Origin: Idiomarina aquatica
Lineage (GTDB): Bacteria; Pseudomonadota; Gammaproteobacteria; Enterobacterales; Alteromonadaceae
Direction: 5' to 3'
DNA: 64,000 bases
Assembly: GCF_003987185.1 (NCBI RefSeq)
Contig: NZ_PIPS01000004.1
Span: 62,001 to 126,000, forward strand
Under the pieces are notes generated by a model. That model searched no databases, was not told the origin of the DNA, and worked only from the letters and a program-made list of their open reading frames with translations. The position numbers and the translations under genes were made by a program. Below are positions 39,273-49,745 of the stretch, piece after piece. Numbering within the stretch: position 1 is the first letter of the stretch; the number at the start of each line of letters is the position of its first letter.

Positions 39273-40475
39273 TTGTCTGTAAATTCAACTACGCAACCCC
39301 AGGTTGCCCGCAAAAGCCTGATGTTTGGACTGGCGCTACTGGTTTTACTCGGCCTCAACTTACGCCCACTGCTCACCTCCATCGGTCCTCTGACCGATGA
39401 ATTGATTGTAGCCACAGGGGCATCATTCAGCAGCATCTCGCTGCTCACCACCTTGCCCATTTTAATGATTGGTGTACTGGCGCTATTTGCCGGGCGCCTG
39501 ACCATGGCGCTTGGCTATAAACGAGGCATTACGCTCGGTTTGGTAATACTAACCGCAGGACTGCTGTTGCGCGTTATCCCGCCAACCATTGAGCTGTTGT
39601 TATTCAGTGCGTTGATCGGAGGCTTCGGTATTGCGCTGCTGCACATTATTATTCCGGAGTTAACCAAGCATCGCTATTTACATCGGCTGGGTATGGTCAC
39701 CGGCTTGTGGTCCGCGGCGTTAATGGGAGGCGCAGCGCTTGGCGCCGTATTAACGCCTTGGTTTGCCGAACAGTTACCGGAACGATTTTATTCACTCGCC
39801 GCCTGGGCCGTGCTAGCGATTCTTACACTGATTATCTGGTGGGCCCCGCAAAATCGCGTGCCGCTTGCCAATATCCCACCCAGAGACCAGCTTCTGAAAG
39901 CGGTTCGTTATCCGAGAGCTTGGTTTTTGGGCGCCTACTTTGCTTTGGTTAATGCCGGTTACGCCGGTTTTATCGCCTGGATTGCGCCGTTTTACGGTGA
40001 ATTTGGCTGGCCGGCGCAGCAATCAGGCAATTTGTTGGCGCTGTTCTCACTGGTGCAGGTGGCGGGGGCACTCATTCTGCCGGCACTCTCGCACAGCCAG
40101 GATCGACGCCCTTGGCTGATTGTGGCGGTACTGACCCAGATGGTAGGCTTTGCTGGCCTTAGCTTTTGGCCCGAGTATTCACCCTGGCTTTGGTCTGCAC
40201 TGTGCGGTTTTGGCCTGGGTGGTGCGTTCCCGCTCTGTATTGTTATGGCACTGGATCATCTGGACAACCCGGTTCAGGCCGGACGTTTAGTGTCGTTCAT
40301 GCAGGGAATTGGCTTTATGTTTGCCAGCTTGATGCCGTTACTGACCGGTTGGTTCCGCGATGTCAGCGGCGATTACAGCTTGGGCTGGCAACTGCACATC
40401 GCCGTCGGACTGGTTATTCTGGTGTTTACGCTTCGTTTTAACCCCAGTCACTATGCCTCACTGTTCAAACGTTAA
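39273..40475 (+). CDS. CynX/NimT-family MFS transporter
   Basis: A 12-helix MFS protein with the CynX signature LGLNLRPLLTSIGPLTDEL in the first helix and ALGYKRGITLGL in the first cytoplasmic loop. Relatives move cyanate, 2-nitroimidazole or other small anions; the substrate is unknown. I start at TTG 39273 (400 residues), which has AAAGGA 10 bases upstream. The frame is open to an ATG at 39192, but that adds a low-complexity basic stretch without a ribosome site. The end overlaps the convergent TetR gene by 11 bases. Confidence 0.85.
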   Translation: MSVNSTTQPQVARKSLMFGLALLVLLGLNLRPLLTSIGPLTDELIVATGASFSSISLLTTLPILMIGVLALFAGRLTMALGYKRGITLGLVILTAGLLLRVIPPTIELLLFSALIGGFGIALLHIIIPELTKHRYLHRLGMVTGLWSAALMGGAALGAVLTPWFAEQLPERFYSLAAWAVLAILTLIIWWAPQNRVPLANIPPRDQLLKAVRYPRAWFLGAYFALVNAGYAGFIAWIAPFYGEFGWPAQQSGNLLALFSLVQVAGALILPALSHSQDRRPWLIVAVLTQMVGFAGLSFWPEYSPWLWSALCGFGLGGAFPLCIVMALDHLDNPVQAGRLVSFMQGIGFMFASLMPLLTGWFRDVSGDYSLGWQLHIAVGLVILVFTLRFNPSHYASLFKR

Positions 40476-41073
40476 GCACCGCCGACGCCGGCAGTATCTG
40501 TTGACAAATATCATCGGCCAGTTGCTTCAGCTGGTCGTTCGGTAAGTCCCGTTGAGACATCACACTCAAGCCCAAGATATTAGACTGGTAAAGCCGTGCC
40601 AGTCGTTTGGCATCCGCGCGAGGTGCCAGCTCTCCTGCGGCAATTGCCCGGCAAAACTTCACTTCGAACAGCTGCTGCAGCTCGTTCATGTAGTTTTTTA
40701 CCGGTTCATTATTTAATGTTTGATGGTTACTCAGTTCAAGCAAGGTTTTGATCAACATGCAGGCTTTGCTGGGAGTATTACCCTGTATTTTCGGTTCAAC
40801 AATATTCTGCAGCAGTTGAACAAAGCCTGCTAACTCAGTATCACCTTCACTCAGTGCGGCGCTAAAACTGGCCTTAGTGCTCTCACCGTAAACGGCCAGC
40901 GCTTCACCGAACAAGCGTTCTTTACTGCCAAAAGCAGCGTATATACTGCCCGGCCGCATATCCATTGCCTGCTCGATGTCTTTCATTGAGGTTGCATGAT
41001 AACCCTTTCGCCAGAATAAACTCATGGCATTGTTCAGCGCTGTTTCGCGGTTAAATTGTGGCGTTCTGGCCAT
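40465..41073 (-). CDS. TetR-family transcriptional regulator
   Basis: A 202-residue repressor. The N-terminal helix-turn-helix is clear (ALNNAMSLFWRKGYHATSMKDIEQAMDMRPGSIYAAFGSKERLF, residues 13-56). The C-terminal ligand domain resembles the AcuR/NemR-like group and has a Cys at about 109. It is divergent from the BCCT transporter (166-base gap) and convergent with the MFS gene, so it may control either. I could not single out a convincing operator. Confidence 0.92.
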   Translation of the reverse strand: MARTPQFNRETALNNAMSLFWRKGYHATSMKDIEQAMDMRPGSIYAAFGSKERLFGEALAVYGESTKASFSAALSEGDTELAGFVQLLQNIVEPKIQGNTPSKACMLIKTLLELSNHQTLNNEPVKNYMNELQQLFEVKFCRAIAAGELAPRADAKRLARLYQSNILGLSVMSQRDLPNDQLKQLADDICQQILPASAVLNV

Positions 41074-41239
41074 ACTTGTTCCCTGTATAAAACAGTTTGT
41101 TCATCAAAATACACCCTCCAGTATAGACAAGCTAATTATGCCTTTAAAGTGGATTATTATAAAAAGTGAGCCTTTATGCCTTTTCGTTAGTAGGTTATAA
41201 GTGTTAGTTAGGAACTTACTCGATTAACAGGAGTGTTAA

Positions 41240-43279
41240 ATGTCTAGCGAGAAAAAGCCATGGCATCACGCCATATTATTCCCGGTGTTCCTGCCTGCGA
41301 TTATTGTTATCGCACTGCTGGTCGTCGGGACACTGAGTGCGCCGGAGCAAGCAGGTAAACTGTTTGAAAGCACGCTCGCCGGAATCACCGAACATTTCGG
41401 CTGGTTCTACATGCTTGCCGTTGCGCTGTTTCTTATTTTCATCGTCGGGGTCGGCATCTCCAAATGGGGGAGAATTAAACTCGGTCCCGACCATTGTGAA
41501 CCGGAATACAGTTTTACGTCGTGGTTTGCGATGCTTTTTTCGGCCGGTTACGGCATTGCACTGCTGTTCTTTGGTGTCGCAGAACCCGTGTTACATTATG
41601 CCGATCCACCGGCAGGAGCCGCAGAAACCGTTAACTCAGCCAAACAGGCCATGCAAATCGCCTATTTTCACTGGGGCTTCCACATTTGGGCCATCTACGG
41701 GTTGGTCGGTCTGGTGCTGGCTTATTTCTCCTTCCGTCACGGCTTGCCGTTGTCAATGCGTTCCACCTTATATCCGCTGATCGGCGAAAAGATTAACGGC
41801 CCAGCCGGGCATGCAGTAGATACTTTTGCCATCCTCGGCACGATGTTTGGCATTGCCACTACGCTGGGCTTATCGGTCATCCAGATTAACACCGGCCTGA
41901 ATTATCTATGGGAAGATATCCCGATTGGTTCCACGGTTCAGATCATCGCCATCGGGGTCATTACTCTGGCCGCTATCGCATCCGTGGTCGCCGGTATGGA
42001 TAAGGGCATCAAACGACTATCGCTGATCAACATGACGCTGGTTTTATTTTTACTGTTGTTTGTGTTTTTTGCCGGCCCTACCGTGCATATTCTGGAGACC
42101 TTTTTACAAAATACCGGCGCCTATTTAAGCGGTATCGTTGAGCGTACCTTTAACTTACAAGCCTACACACGCAGTGACTGGATTGGTAACTGGACGCTGT
42201 TTATCTTTGGCTGGACCATTGCCTGGGCGCCGTTTGTCGGGCTGTTCATTGCTAAGATCAGCCGTGGTCGCACCATCCGTCAGTACGTCTTCGGTGTCAT
42301 GCTGGTACCGTCGATTTTCACCTTCTTTTGGTTTGCCGTATTCGGCGACACCGCCCTGAATATGATCATGAATGAAGGTTATACCGCGCTCATCAGCGAA
42401 GTGCAGAATAATCAGGCCATCGCACTGTTTAAGCTTTATGAACAACTGCCACTGACCAGCATCATCAGCTTTGCGACGGTTATCTTGATCATCACATTCT
42501 TTGTTACCTCTTCTGACTCAGGCTCATTGGTGATTGATTCCTTGTCCTCCGGCGGAATGCTGGAGACACCGGTTTGGCAGCGTGTGTTCTGGGCGTCGAC
42601 CGAAGGCATCGTTGCCGCTGTACTACTGCTGGCCGGAGGCCTTGGCGCTTTACAAACCGCAGCCATTACCAGTGCCTTACCCTTTGCGGTAGTCATCCTC
42701 ATCGCTGCCGTTGGTATGTGGCGTGCTTTGATCATTGAAGGGCACCAATACACCAGTCTCAAGAGTCACCGTCAGTTTCACCGTCGTGGCGTGAATGAAG
42801 GCCCCGACTACTGGAAGAAACGGTTGTCAGGCTTGGTGGACTTTCCTAAAAAAGAGCCGGTACTCGATTTTATCTACAAAGCCGCGGCCGAGTCACTTAA
42901 GCAGGTTCGCGACGAGCTAAAAGAACAGGACTGGCCGGCCGAATTTCAGGAAGATAAAGAGCATAACCGTATTATGCTCACCGTAGAGCGCGACAAAGAG
43001 CTCGACTTTGCCTATGAAGTCCGGTTACGTGACTACCTGCTGCCGGAGTTTGCACTCACTAACGATAAAAACCGTGAGGTTTATTATCGAGCTGAAGTGT
43101 TCCTGCGTCAGGGTGGACAGTCTTATGATTTGTATGGCTGGGAAAAAGCCGACATCATCAACGACGTCATCAATCAGTTTGAAAATTATCTGCACTTCCG
43201 TCACCACAGCCCCGGCGTGTTGCCGTGGGAGATGGAAAAACATGACGCAGACTTACAGGATACGGAAACACAAAAATAA
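41240..43279 (+). CDS. BCCT-family choline/betaine transporter (BetT-like)
   Basis: A 679-residue transporter with 12 helices in the first 510 residues, including the BCCT signature region GWTIAWAPFVGLFIAKISRGRTIR and the TSSDSGSLVIDSLS segment. A long cytoplasmic C-terminal domain of about 160 residues follows. That length and tail match BetT of E. coli (677), a proton-driven choline transporter with osmotic control, rather than the shorter Na+-coupled members. AACAGGAG precedes the ATG. It fits osmoprotectant uptake in a marine organism; no betaine synthesis genes are nearby. Confidence 0.93.
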   Translation: MSSEKKPWHHAILFPVFLPAIIVIALLVVGTLSAPEQAGKLFESTLAGITEHFGWFYMLAVALFLIFIVGVGISKWGRIKLGPDHCEPEYSFTSWFAMLFSAGYGIALLFFGVAEPVLHYADPPAGAAETVNSAKQAMQIAYFHWGFHIWAIYGLVGLVLAYFSFRHGLPLSMRSTLYPLIGEKINGPAGHAVDTFAILGTMFGIATTLGLSVIQINTGLNYLWEDIPIGSTVQIIAIGVITLAAIASVVAGMDKGIKRLSLINMTLVLFLLLFVFFAGPTVHILETFLQNTGAYLSGIVERTFNLQAYTRSDWIGNWTLFIFGWTIAWAPFVGLFIAKISRGRTIRQYVFGVMLVPSIFTFFWFAVFGDTALNMIMNEGYTALISEVQNNQAIALFKLYEQLPLTSIISFATVILIITFFVTSSDSGSLVIDSLSSGGMLETPVWQRVFWASTEGIVAAVLLLAGGLGALQTAAITSALPFAVVILIAAVGMWRALIIEGHQYTSLKSHRQFHRRGVNEGPDYWKKRLSGLVDFPKKEPVLDFIYKAAAESLKQVRDELKEQDWPAEFQEDKEHNRIMLTVERDKELDFAYEVRLRDYLLPEFALTNDKNREVYYRAEVFLRQGGQSYDLYGWEKADIINDVINQFENYLHFRHHSPGVLPWEMEKHDADLQDTETQK

Positions 43280-43292
43280 TTCGTATCGACTA

Positions 43293-43318
43293 AAGGCCGC
43301 CTTCGGGCGGCTTTTTTT
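43293..43318 (+). terminator. Terminator of the BCCT gene
   Basis: Stem GCCGCC/GGCGGC with a TTCG tetraloop and a run of seven T, 16 bases after the stop. Confidence 0.95.
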
Positions 43319-43361
43319 ATGATGTATAGTAGTCACATCACTCTCTAGCAAAAACGATCGC

Positions 43362-44504
43362 ATGAGAATTCTGCATACCTCAGACTGGCACTTAGGGCGG
43401 CTATTTCATCAAATATCGCTTGTTGACGAACAGCGCTGCGCCATAGAGCAAGTGCTCGACTATATCAAAAACTATCAACCGGACGTGGTAATTATTGCCG
43501 GAGATATCTATGACCGTTCGGTTCCGCCGGCATCCGCAATCTCGTTGTTCGATGACTTTGTCGATACCTGTTTGAGCCAATTGGGTGTGCCAATCATTGC
43601 CATATCCGGTAATCACGACGGTGCCGAGCGACTTGGCTTTGCGTCCCGCCAATTGGCAACGTCCGGTATGTATCTGGTCACAACACTGGAGCAAATGACA
43701 CAACCGATCGTACTCGACGATGAGCATGGGCCTGTCGACTTTTGGGCGGTTCCGTTTCATGACCCGGCTCAAGTAACCGATTTCACCGGCGAGCCACAGC
43801 GCGATTACAACCACGCCCATGAAACCTTAGTGAATGCCTTAAAAAAGGCAAATGACCGTCGTTCCGTGCTGGTCAGTCATTGCTATTTGGACGGTGCCAA
43901 CGAATCCGATTCGGAAAGGCCACTCTCAATGGGCGGTGCCGACCGGGTTGACTGGCAGTTGTTTAGCGACTTCGATTACACGGCCTTGGGGCATTTGCAC
44001 CAACCACAGTACAAAGGCCGCGAGAACATTCGTTACAGCGGCTCACTGCTCAAGTACAGCTTTTCTGAACAACATCAGAGGAAGTCTCTCACCCTGGTGG
44101 ATATGGATGCCGACGGCAACTGCTCGATTCAGTTATTACCGATTCAGCCACGCAATGATTTACGCGTATTGAAAGGCACGTTAGAGGAAATTCTGTCCAA
44201 GGCTAAAGAGGACGCGCGCAGTAACGATTATGTACAGGTCATCCTCACCGACGATGAGGCATTGCTTAACCCAATGGCGCGAGTCAGGGAGCACTATCCA
44301 AACGTTATGGAATTGAAGAAAGAGCGCTTTCAAGTCCGTCAGGGAGAGCAACTGGCAGCTGCCGGTGAACAGCTAAAACGCAGTGAACTCGACATATTTG
44401 AGGACTTTTTCAGTCAAGTTCATCATCAACAACTTAATGATGAACAACGCCAACAACTTGAAGCGGTGCTTGCCCAAATCGCCGACCAGGAGCGCCAATC
44501 ATGA
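43362..44504 (+). CDS. sbcD: Exonuclease subunit SbcD (Mre11-like)
   Basis: A 380-residue metallophosphoesterase with motifs HTSDWHLGR (5-13), IAGDIYDRS, AISGNHDG, VSHCYLDG and ALGHLHQPQ, giving the full two-metal site. With SbcC it cuts DNA hairpins and protein-blocked ends. It overlaps sbcC by 4 bases (ATGA). Confidence 0.98.
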   Translation: MRILHTSDWHLGRLFHQISLVDEQRCAIEQVLDYIKNYQPDVVIIAGDIYDRSVPPASAISLFDDFVDTCLSQLGVPIIAISGNHDGAERLGFASRQLATSGMYLVTTLEQMTQPIVLDDEHGPVDFWAVPFHDPAQVTDFTGEPQRDYNHAHETLVNALKKANDRRSVLVSHCYLDGANESDSERPLSMGGADRVDWQLFSDFDYTALGHLHQPQYKGRENIRYSGSLLKYSFSEQHQRKSLTLVDMDADGNCSIQLLPIQPRNDLRVLKGTLEEILSKAKEDARSNDYVQVILTDDEALLNPMARVREHYPNVMELKKERFQVRQGEQLAAAGEQLKRSELDIFEDFFSQVHHQQLNDEQRQQLEAVLAQIADQERQS

Positions 44505-47500
44505 AGCCTATATTGCTCGCCATGCAGGCGTTTGGGCCGTTCGCCGAACGTGAAGTTATCGATTTCAGAGCACTCGGAGAACATCCTCTTTTTCTGATCA
44601 ATGGCGCAACGGGAGCCGGTAAAACGACCATTTTGGATGCCATCAGTTATGCGTTATTCGGAAAGACCACTGGCGCAGAACGACAAGGCGAACAAATGCG
44701 CTGTCACCACGCGGGCCTTGATGTAGCAACCGAAGTGGATTTTATTTTTGCGATAGGCACAAACATCTACCGTGTCCAGCGTTTACCAACTCAATGGCGA
44801 CCAAAACTTCGCGGTGAGGGCTTAAAGGAAGACCGAGCGACAGCCACACTCTGGCAAATCACTGCGGGTACGGAGCCGGCCTTCGATCTCAATACGGATC
44901 AACAAAAACTGCTGGCAAGCCGCAAAGTTAATGACGTTACTCAGCACGTTGAGCAACTTATTGGCTTAAAGGCTGACCAATTCCGACAGGTGGTGGTGTT
45001 ACCCCAGGGCAAATTTCGTGAACTCTTAACGGCCGATGCCGGCCAACGAGAAGACATTTTTGCACAGCTGTTCCAAACACATCGCTACTTATTGATTGAA
45101 GAACAGTTAAAAGAGTCTGCTCGTGAACTGCGCCAGCAGATGCGTCAGCACGAACAAAACTTACAAGCCCTGCTGGATGATGCAAAAGTCACCAGCAAAC
45201 AGGAGCTGACCGAGCGATTACAACAATTGCGCCCGCAGCTAAGCCAACTAGAGCAACAGAAGACGTCGCAGGCAAAAGCGGTGCAGCAACTGCGCTCGCA
45301 ATTGTTGCAGGCTCAACACGTGCAAAAGCAGTTTGCACAACAACAACAGTTGCTGAGCGAGCGCGATCAATTGCGCAACAGAGAACCGCAAATAAACACC
45401 CAACAGCAGCGCCTTGAACGTGCCAAAAAAGCACAACAGTTGGCAGCCGACAGCCAACATTTGGCATTGTTACAGCAGCAATCGCAAGAGCTGCGCAGTC
45501 GTACCGAGCAGTTGCAAACACAGCAACAACAGCTCAGTGAGAGTAAACAACAGGTGGAACAGGCCTATCAGCGGGCACTTCAGCTCGACGATGATAACCA
45601 AACACTACGCCGCCAGCTTGAACAACAACGGCAATGGTTACCCAAACTCGAATCGTTGCAACAGATGGCCACAGAGCAACAGCAATTGGCGGCCAAGTTA
45701 ACGCAAGATCAACGGCAATTGACTGAAATCGATGAAGAACTTCAGCAACAGCGCGAAAACAACATCCATGCTCAACAGCAATTGGATGAGCTTCGTACTG
45801 CACTGGATCAACAAACATCATTGGAAGCCGAACAGCATCAGCTAACACTGTGGCAGCAGCAACGCCAGCGGCATGAAGAACTCGAACGCCAGCAACAGCA
45901 ACTGCGCCAACAGCAACAACAACTGCAGCAACAACTGCTGGCTCAACGCGCAACCACCCACGCCGCGGAGCAACAGAGCCAGCATCTGGAAAACCGATGG
46001 TACGATCAACAAGCGCTGACACTGGCTCGAACACTTGAGTCCGGTAAGCCGTGCCCGGTGTGTGGTGCCACCGAACACCCCAGCCCGGCGCACAATCAGA
46101 ATGAGGAATTAGTAGAACACCAGCAAGTCATCGCTGCACGTAAAACGTTTCAACAGGAACAACAAAAGCAACAGCAACTGGAACAGCAGTTGAGTCACAG
46201 CCAAAACCGGTTGGATCTGGTGCAACAGCAGTTGCATGAAAATGGTGAGCCTAAAGCGCCACAACAACTGGATCAGCTGCGCCAGCAACTGGCCGCCAAA
46301 GCGAGTCATTATCAACAGCAGCGCCGGCAGTTGGTAAGACTGAATCAACAAATTTCGGAGGGCCAACAGCGATTAGAACAGCTGGGTACGAAACAGCGGA
46401 CATTAGCCGAACGTATTCATCAGCAGCAGTTGCAAAAGCAGACGGCCGATGAACGTTTGCGCATGTTGCGCCAAGAGATTCCGGAAGATCTGCGTTCGGC
46501 AGAACAGTTACAACAATCAATGAGCGCTTTGGAGCATCAGTTACAACAAAACTTAAGCCGTCAGCGCCGCGCCACCGAACAGCGCGAACAACTGCTCGAG
46601 CAGCTCTCCGCCGTCGCTTCTCAGCTCGATAGCACCGGCCAACAAGCCAAAAATGTGCAGCAGCAACACCAACACGTTGAACAAAAGTTCCAGAAACAGT
46701 TGCAAGAGCTGGGTTTTGCCAGTAACAATGACTATGAAAGTGCCCGCCTGAGCAGCGGCGAGTACCAGCAACTCGAACAACAGATCGCTGAGTTTAAACA
46801 GCAAGTTACTCGCGTCGACAGTTTGTTATTTGAACTGCAACAAGCGCTGGATGGTAAGCAAGCGCCCGATATTGATGCGTTACAGCAGCAACAACAAGCC
46901 GCTGAATCCGAGCTACAACGATCCGAACAAGATTGGCTTGCTCTCCGCGATCAGTGCATCCAGCTGGAAAACGTTTTAAAACGTGTTAATAACAGTAAAA
47001 AGCAAGCAGAACAATTACATAAGCGCTATGCTGTGCAAGGAACTTTGGCTGATGTCGCCAGCGGACAAAACACACAACGGCTTAGCCTTCACCGCTTCGT
47101 GCTGAGCGTCTTGCTTGATGATGTATTAAACGTAGCTTCCGAGCGCCTGCAGCAGATGACTCATGGCCGCTATCAGCTATTACGCGAACAGACCGTTGCC
47201 GATGCCCGTTCAGCCGGCGGCTTAACCCTATTGGTCGAAGATGCCTATACCGGCCAGCAACGCAGTACAAAAACGCTGTCTGGTGGCGAGGGCTTTATGG
47301 CCGCATTAGCACTTGCTTTGGGTCTTTCAGATGTCGTACAGAGTTATGCCGGTGGCATCAGGTTAGATACTTTGTTTGTTGATGAAGGCTTTGGTAGCCT
47401 CGATGATGAGGCGCTCGATATGGCCATTAATACCCTGGCAGAATTACGTGCCAGTGGTCGGACTATTGGAATTATCTCGCATGTGCGAGAATTAAAAGAT

Positions 47501-47569
47501 CGCCTGCAAGACCGTATTGATGTCATCCGTGAACGCAGTGGCAGCAGGATAGTAATGAGGACTCAGTAA
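44501..47569 (+). CDS. sbcC: Exonuclease subunit SbcC (Rad50-like), glutamine-rich coiled coil
   Basis: A 1022-residue SMC-like ATPase. Walker A INGATGAGKTT is at 33-43, the zinc hook CPVCG at 518-522, the ABC signature LSGGEGF at 926-932, and Walker B LDTLFVDEGFGSLDDEALD follows. The two coiled-coil arms are extraordinarily rich in Gln (runs such as QQQQLRQQQQQLQQQL), encoded by mixed CAA/CAG codons. The heptad pattern remains visible. It works with SbcD on DNA ends and palindromes. The downstream MaoC-like gene starts 3 bases after its stop. Confidence 0.97.
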   Translation: MKPILLAMQAFGPFAEREVIDFRALGEHPLFLINGATGAGKTTILDAISYALFGKTTGAERQGEQMRCHHAGLDVATEVDFIFAIGTNIYRVQRLPTQWRPKLRGEGLKEDRATATLWQITAGTEPAFDLNTDQQKLLASRKVNDVTQHVEQLIGLKADQFRQVVVLPQGKFRELLTADAGQREDIFAQLFQTHRYLLIEEQLKESARELRQQMRQHEQNLQALLDDAKVTSKQELTERLQQLRPQLSQLEQQKTSQAKAVQQLRSQLLQAQHVQKQFAQQQQLLSERDQLRNREPQINTQQQRLERAKKAQQLAADSQHLALLQQQSQELRSRTEQLQTQQQQLSESKQQVEQAYQRALQLDDDNQTLRRQLEQQRQWLPKLESLQQMATEQQQLAAKLTQDQRQLTEIDEELQQQRENNIHAQQQLDELRTALDQQTSLEAEQHQLTLWQQQRQRHEELERQQQQLRQQQQQLQQQLLAQRATTHAAEQQSQHLENRWYDQQALTLARTLESGKPCPVCGATEHPSPAHNQNEELVEHQQVIAARKTFQQEQQKQQQLEQQLSHSQNRLDLVQQQLHENGEPKAPQQLDQLRQQLAAKASHYQQQRRQLVRLNQQISEGQQRLEQLGTKQRTLAERIHQQQLQKQTADERLRMLRQEIPEDLRSAEQLQQSMSALEHQLQQNLSRQRRATEQREQLLEQLSAVASQLDSTGQQAKNVQQQHQHVEQKFQKQLQELGFASNNDYESARLSSGEYQQLEQQIAEFKQQVTRVDSLLFELQQALDGKQAPDIDALQQQQQAAESELQRSEQDWLALRDQCIQLENVLKRVNNSKKQAEQLHKRYAVQGTLADVASGQNTQRLSLHRFVLSVLLDDVLNVASERLQQMTHGRYQLLREQTVADARSAGGLTLLVEDAYTGQQRSTKTLSGGEGFMAALALALGLSDVVQSYAGGIRLDTLFVDEGFGSLDDEALDMAINTLAELRASGRTIGIISHVRELKDRLQDRIDVIRERSGSRIVMRTQ

Positions 47570-47572
47570 CGC

Positions 47573-48463
47573 ATGGAAACGGTAAACCACCCGATTGATC
47601 ACTTACCGGCAATGCCCGGCATGTTGGCAAAATCTCTGTTGACGTTAAATCGCGTTGATAACGTTGAGGCCGACAAGTCCGAACTGCATCAACAGTTTTT
47701 AATCGAGGCGGTCAGTGACCGACAGCGCCGCAATTATCACCGTATCTTTGATGGCTTTGTCAGTGAGTTACCATTAGCCCTGTTTTACTGCATGGCCCAG
47801 CGCACTCACCTGGCGCAAATGTTGGATCCGCAGTTCCCTTGGCCGGCACCTGGTCTCGTGCACGTCAACAACAGTCTCCAACAACACCATCCGATTGACC
47901 TATCACAGGGCTTTCGGCTTGATGCCAAGGTTACCATTCCAGCCCGCGGACCCGATGTATCTCCACGACGTTTGCGTCCTCAATTCACGGTACAGTTCTT
48001 CCAGGATGACACGCTGGTCGTCACCTGCAAAAGCACCTATCAGGTGATGAAGGGGCAGGCACCGGAACGTCCGTCCAAGAAGCCCGCCAAGGTCTTTGAA
48101 CCCGCTCCCGGTTGGTTTCATCATTGTCATTGGCAATTGGGATCGGGTATGGGTCGTCGCTACGCCCGTGTTTCCGGCGATTTTAATCCGATTCACTTAC
48201 ACCCCATGACATCGCGTTGGTTTGGTTTCAAAAAACCGATTATTCACGGTATGTACATGATGGCGCGAGCGCAGGCAGAAATTGAGAAACGTCACGGTCG
48301 AGCCGCAACCCAGATTGACGTGACCTTTAAACGTCCGGTGGTGCTACCGGCACGGGTGCAACTGTGGCTTTGTGAGGAAGATGATCAACACCGCTATGAA
48401 GTACGCAGTGCTGATCATGCCCATGCTCAGCTTGACGGAAAAGTCGTGTTAAGCGCTGATTAG
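47573..48463 (+). CDS. MaoC-like (hot-dog fold) acyl dehydratase family protein
   Basis: A 296-residue protein. The C-terminal half has the hydratase-2 type motif [28 protein letters not shown] (about 202-229), with the Asp/His pair expected for (R)-specific enoyl-CoA hydration. The N-terminal half looks like a second, degenerate hot-dog domain. Length fits a double hot-dog protein. The substrate is unknown. It begins 3 bases after sbcC, probably by co-transcription rather than shared function. It overlaps the convergent amidohydrolase by 4 bases. Confidence 0.85.
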   Translation: METVNHPIDHLPAMPGMLAKSLLTLNRVDNVEADKSELHQQFLIEAVSDRQRRNYHRIFDGFVSELPLALFYCMAQRTHLAQMLDPQFPWPAPGLVHVNNSLQQHHPIDLSQGFRLDAKVTIPARGPDVSPRRLRPQFTVQFFQDDTLVVTCKSTYQVMKGQAPERPSKKPAKVFEPAPGWFHHCHWQLGSGMGRRYARVSGDFNPIHLHPMTSRWFGFKKPIIHGMYMMARAQAEIEKRHGRAATQIDVTFKRPVVLPARVQLWLCEEDDQHRYEVRSADHAHAQLDGKVVLSAD

Positions 48464-49728
48464 CGCTTAACGACCTCACCGTTTTTCATAACAAAATCAA
48501 CATCCTGAAGTACCTTAACATCCGCTAACGGATCACCATCAACGGCAATGATATCGGCATACTTGCCAGCCGCAATTTCGCCCAGCTTGTCGTTCTTCAA
48601 GATCTCTGCGGCGACCGTCGTTGCGGTTTGAATGGCTTCTGCGGCAGGCATACCAGCTTCAACCATGTATTCAAACTCTAACGCGTTATCACCGTGCGCA
48701 GAAACACCGCTGTCCGTACCAAACGCAATATTTACGCCCGCCTTATAGGCTTTAGCAAAGGTTTGCTGAATTAACGGACCAATTTCCGCGGCTTTAGGGC
48801 GAACAACCTCGGGGAAGTACCCGTCAATTTTAGCTTTCTCAGCAACAAACTTGCCGGCAAGAATCGTTGGCACTAAGTAAGTACCGTTTTCTTTCATGGC
48901 GGCAATGACTTCATCATCCATGTAGGTGCCGTGCTCTACCGTTTTGACCCCGGCTTTTACCGCCCGCAGCATTCCTTCTTTACCGTGCGCATGAGCAGCA
49001 ACGTGGAAGTTATAGTCGTTGGCAATATCGATCAGCGTTTCCAATTCGTCCTGCGTAAACTGTGGATTTTCACCACTGGATGCCATGCTCAATACACCGC
49101 CGGTGGCAGTGATTTTTATGAAGTCAGCACCTTCTTTATAGTGCTGACGTACCGCCTCTTTCGCATCAGCCGGACTGTTAATGACCCCTTCCGTTGGGCC
49201 AGGACGTCCCATAAGATCGTGCTTAACGCCATTGGTCGGATCGGCGTGGCCTCCGGTCGTGGCAAGTGATTTGCCCGCCGAATAGATGCGTGGCCCTTGC
49301 ACAGTACCGGCATTAATTGCGTCTCGTAAGGCGATAGTAACGTTGTATGAGTCACCAGGGTTACGCACCGTAGTAAAGCCCGCCATTAACGTCTTCATGC
49401 CATAATTTTGCGCGGTCAGCGCCAGGTCGGCCGGGCCTTCCGTAAAACGGTTCATGTAGGATTGCGGTCCAGACTGACCATCCAGGTGTACATGCAGATC
49501 AATTAACCCGGGCAAACAGGTCTTGTCACTCAAATCAATGATCTCAGCGCCATCAGGTTGGTCACGGGTTACACGTTTGATCAGCCCGCCATCAACCTCT
49601 ATATAATGTTCACCGCGTAATTCGCCCGCCTGACTGTCAAACAAGTTGCCGCAATGCAACCAGTCTGAAGCAGCAGCTTGTGAGGTGAGTAAACTGATAC
49701 TTAATCCCAGAGCAGCTTTCTTAATCAT
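48460..49728 (-). CDS. Secreted amidohydrolase-family protein (Xaa-Pro/imidazolonepropionase-like)
   Basis: A 422-residue enzyme with a signal peptide (residues 1-20, ending QAAA-SDW) and a TIM-barrel amidohydrolase fold. The first metal motif is [10 protein letters not shown] (His79, His81). A Lys lies in [11 protein letters not shown], the next His residues in [11 protein letters not shown] and [11 protein letters not shown], and the Asp in [14 protein letters not shown]. The family includes prolidase-like and organophosphate-acting members; the substrate is unknown. It is the last gene of a leftward group with nsrR, a lipoprotein and a GAF gene. Confidence 0.9.
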   Translation of the reverse strand: MIKKAALGLSISLLTSQAAASDWLHCGNLFDSQAGELRGEHYIEVDGGLIKRVTRDQPDGAEIIDLSDKTCLPGLIDLHVHLDGQSGPQSYMNRFTEGPADLALTAQNYGMKTLMAGFTTVRNPGDSYNVTIALRDAINAGTVQGPRIYSAGKSLATTGGHADPTNGVKHDLMGRPGPTEGVINSPADAKEAVRQHYKEGADFIKITATGGVLSMASSGENPQFTQDELETLIDIANDYNFHVAAHAHGKEGMLRAVKAGVKTVEHGTYMDDEVIAAMKENGTYLVPTILAGKFVAEKAKIDGYFPEVVRPKAAEIGPLIQQTFAKAYKAGVNIAFGTDSGVSAHGDNALEFEYMVEAGMPAAEAIQTATTVAAEILKNDKLGEIAAGKYADIIAVDGDPLADVKVLQDVDFVMKNGEVVKR

Positions 49729-49745
49729 TGTTATTCTCCACGGGT

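Noticed and set aside
41074-41239. Search for a TetR operator between the TetR and BCCT genes
   Set aside because: Only weak, imperfect inverted repeats are visible (for example around ACAGTTTGTT), so I do not list a site.
45189-46804. Several open antisense frames of 80-170 codons across sbcC
   Set aside because: They arise because the Gln-rich CAA/CAG stretch reads as TTG/CTG (Leu) or GTT/GCT (Val/Ala) on the other strand, giving stop-free low-complexity products without ribosome sites or domains.
45300-46950. CAG/CAA-rich DNA considered as a triplet microsatellite
   Set aside because: Runs are short, codons are mixed and interrupted, and the heptad register is kept, so it is coding sequence with a composition bias and not a satellite array.
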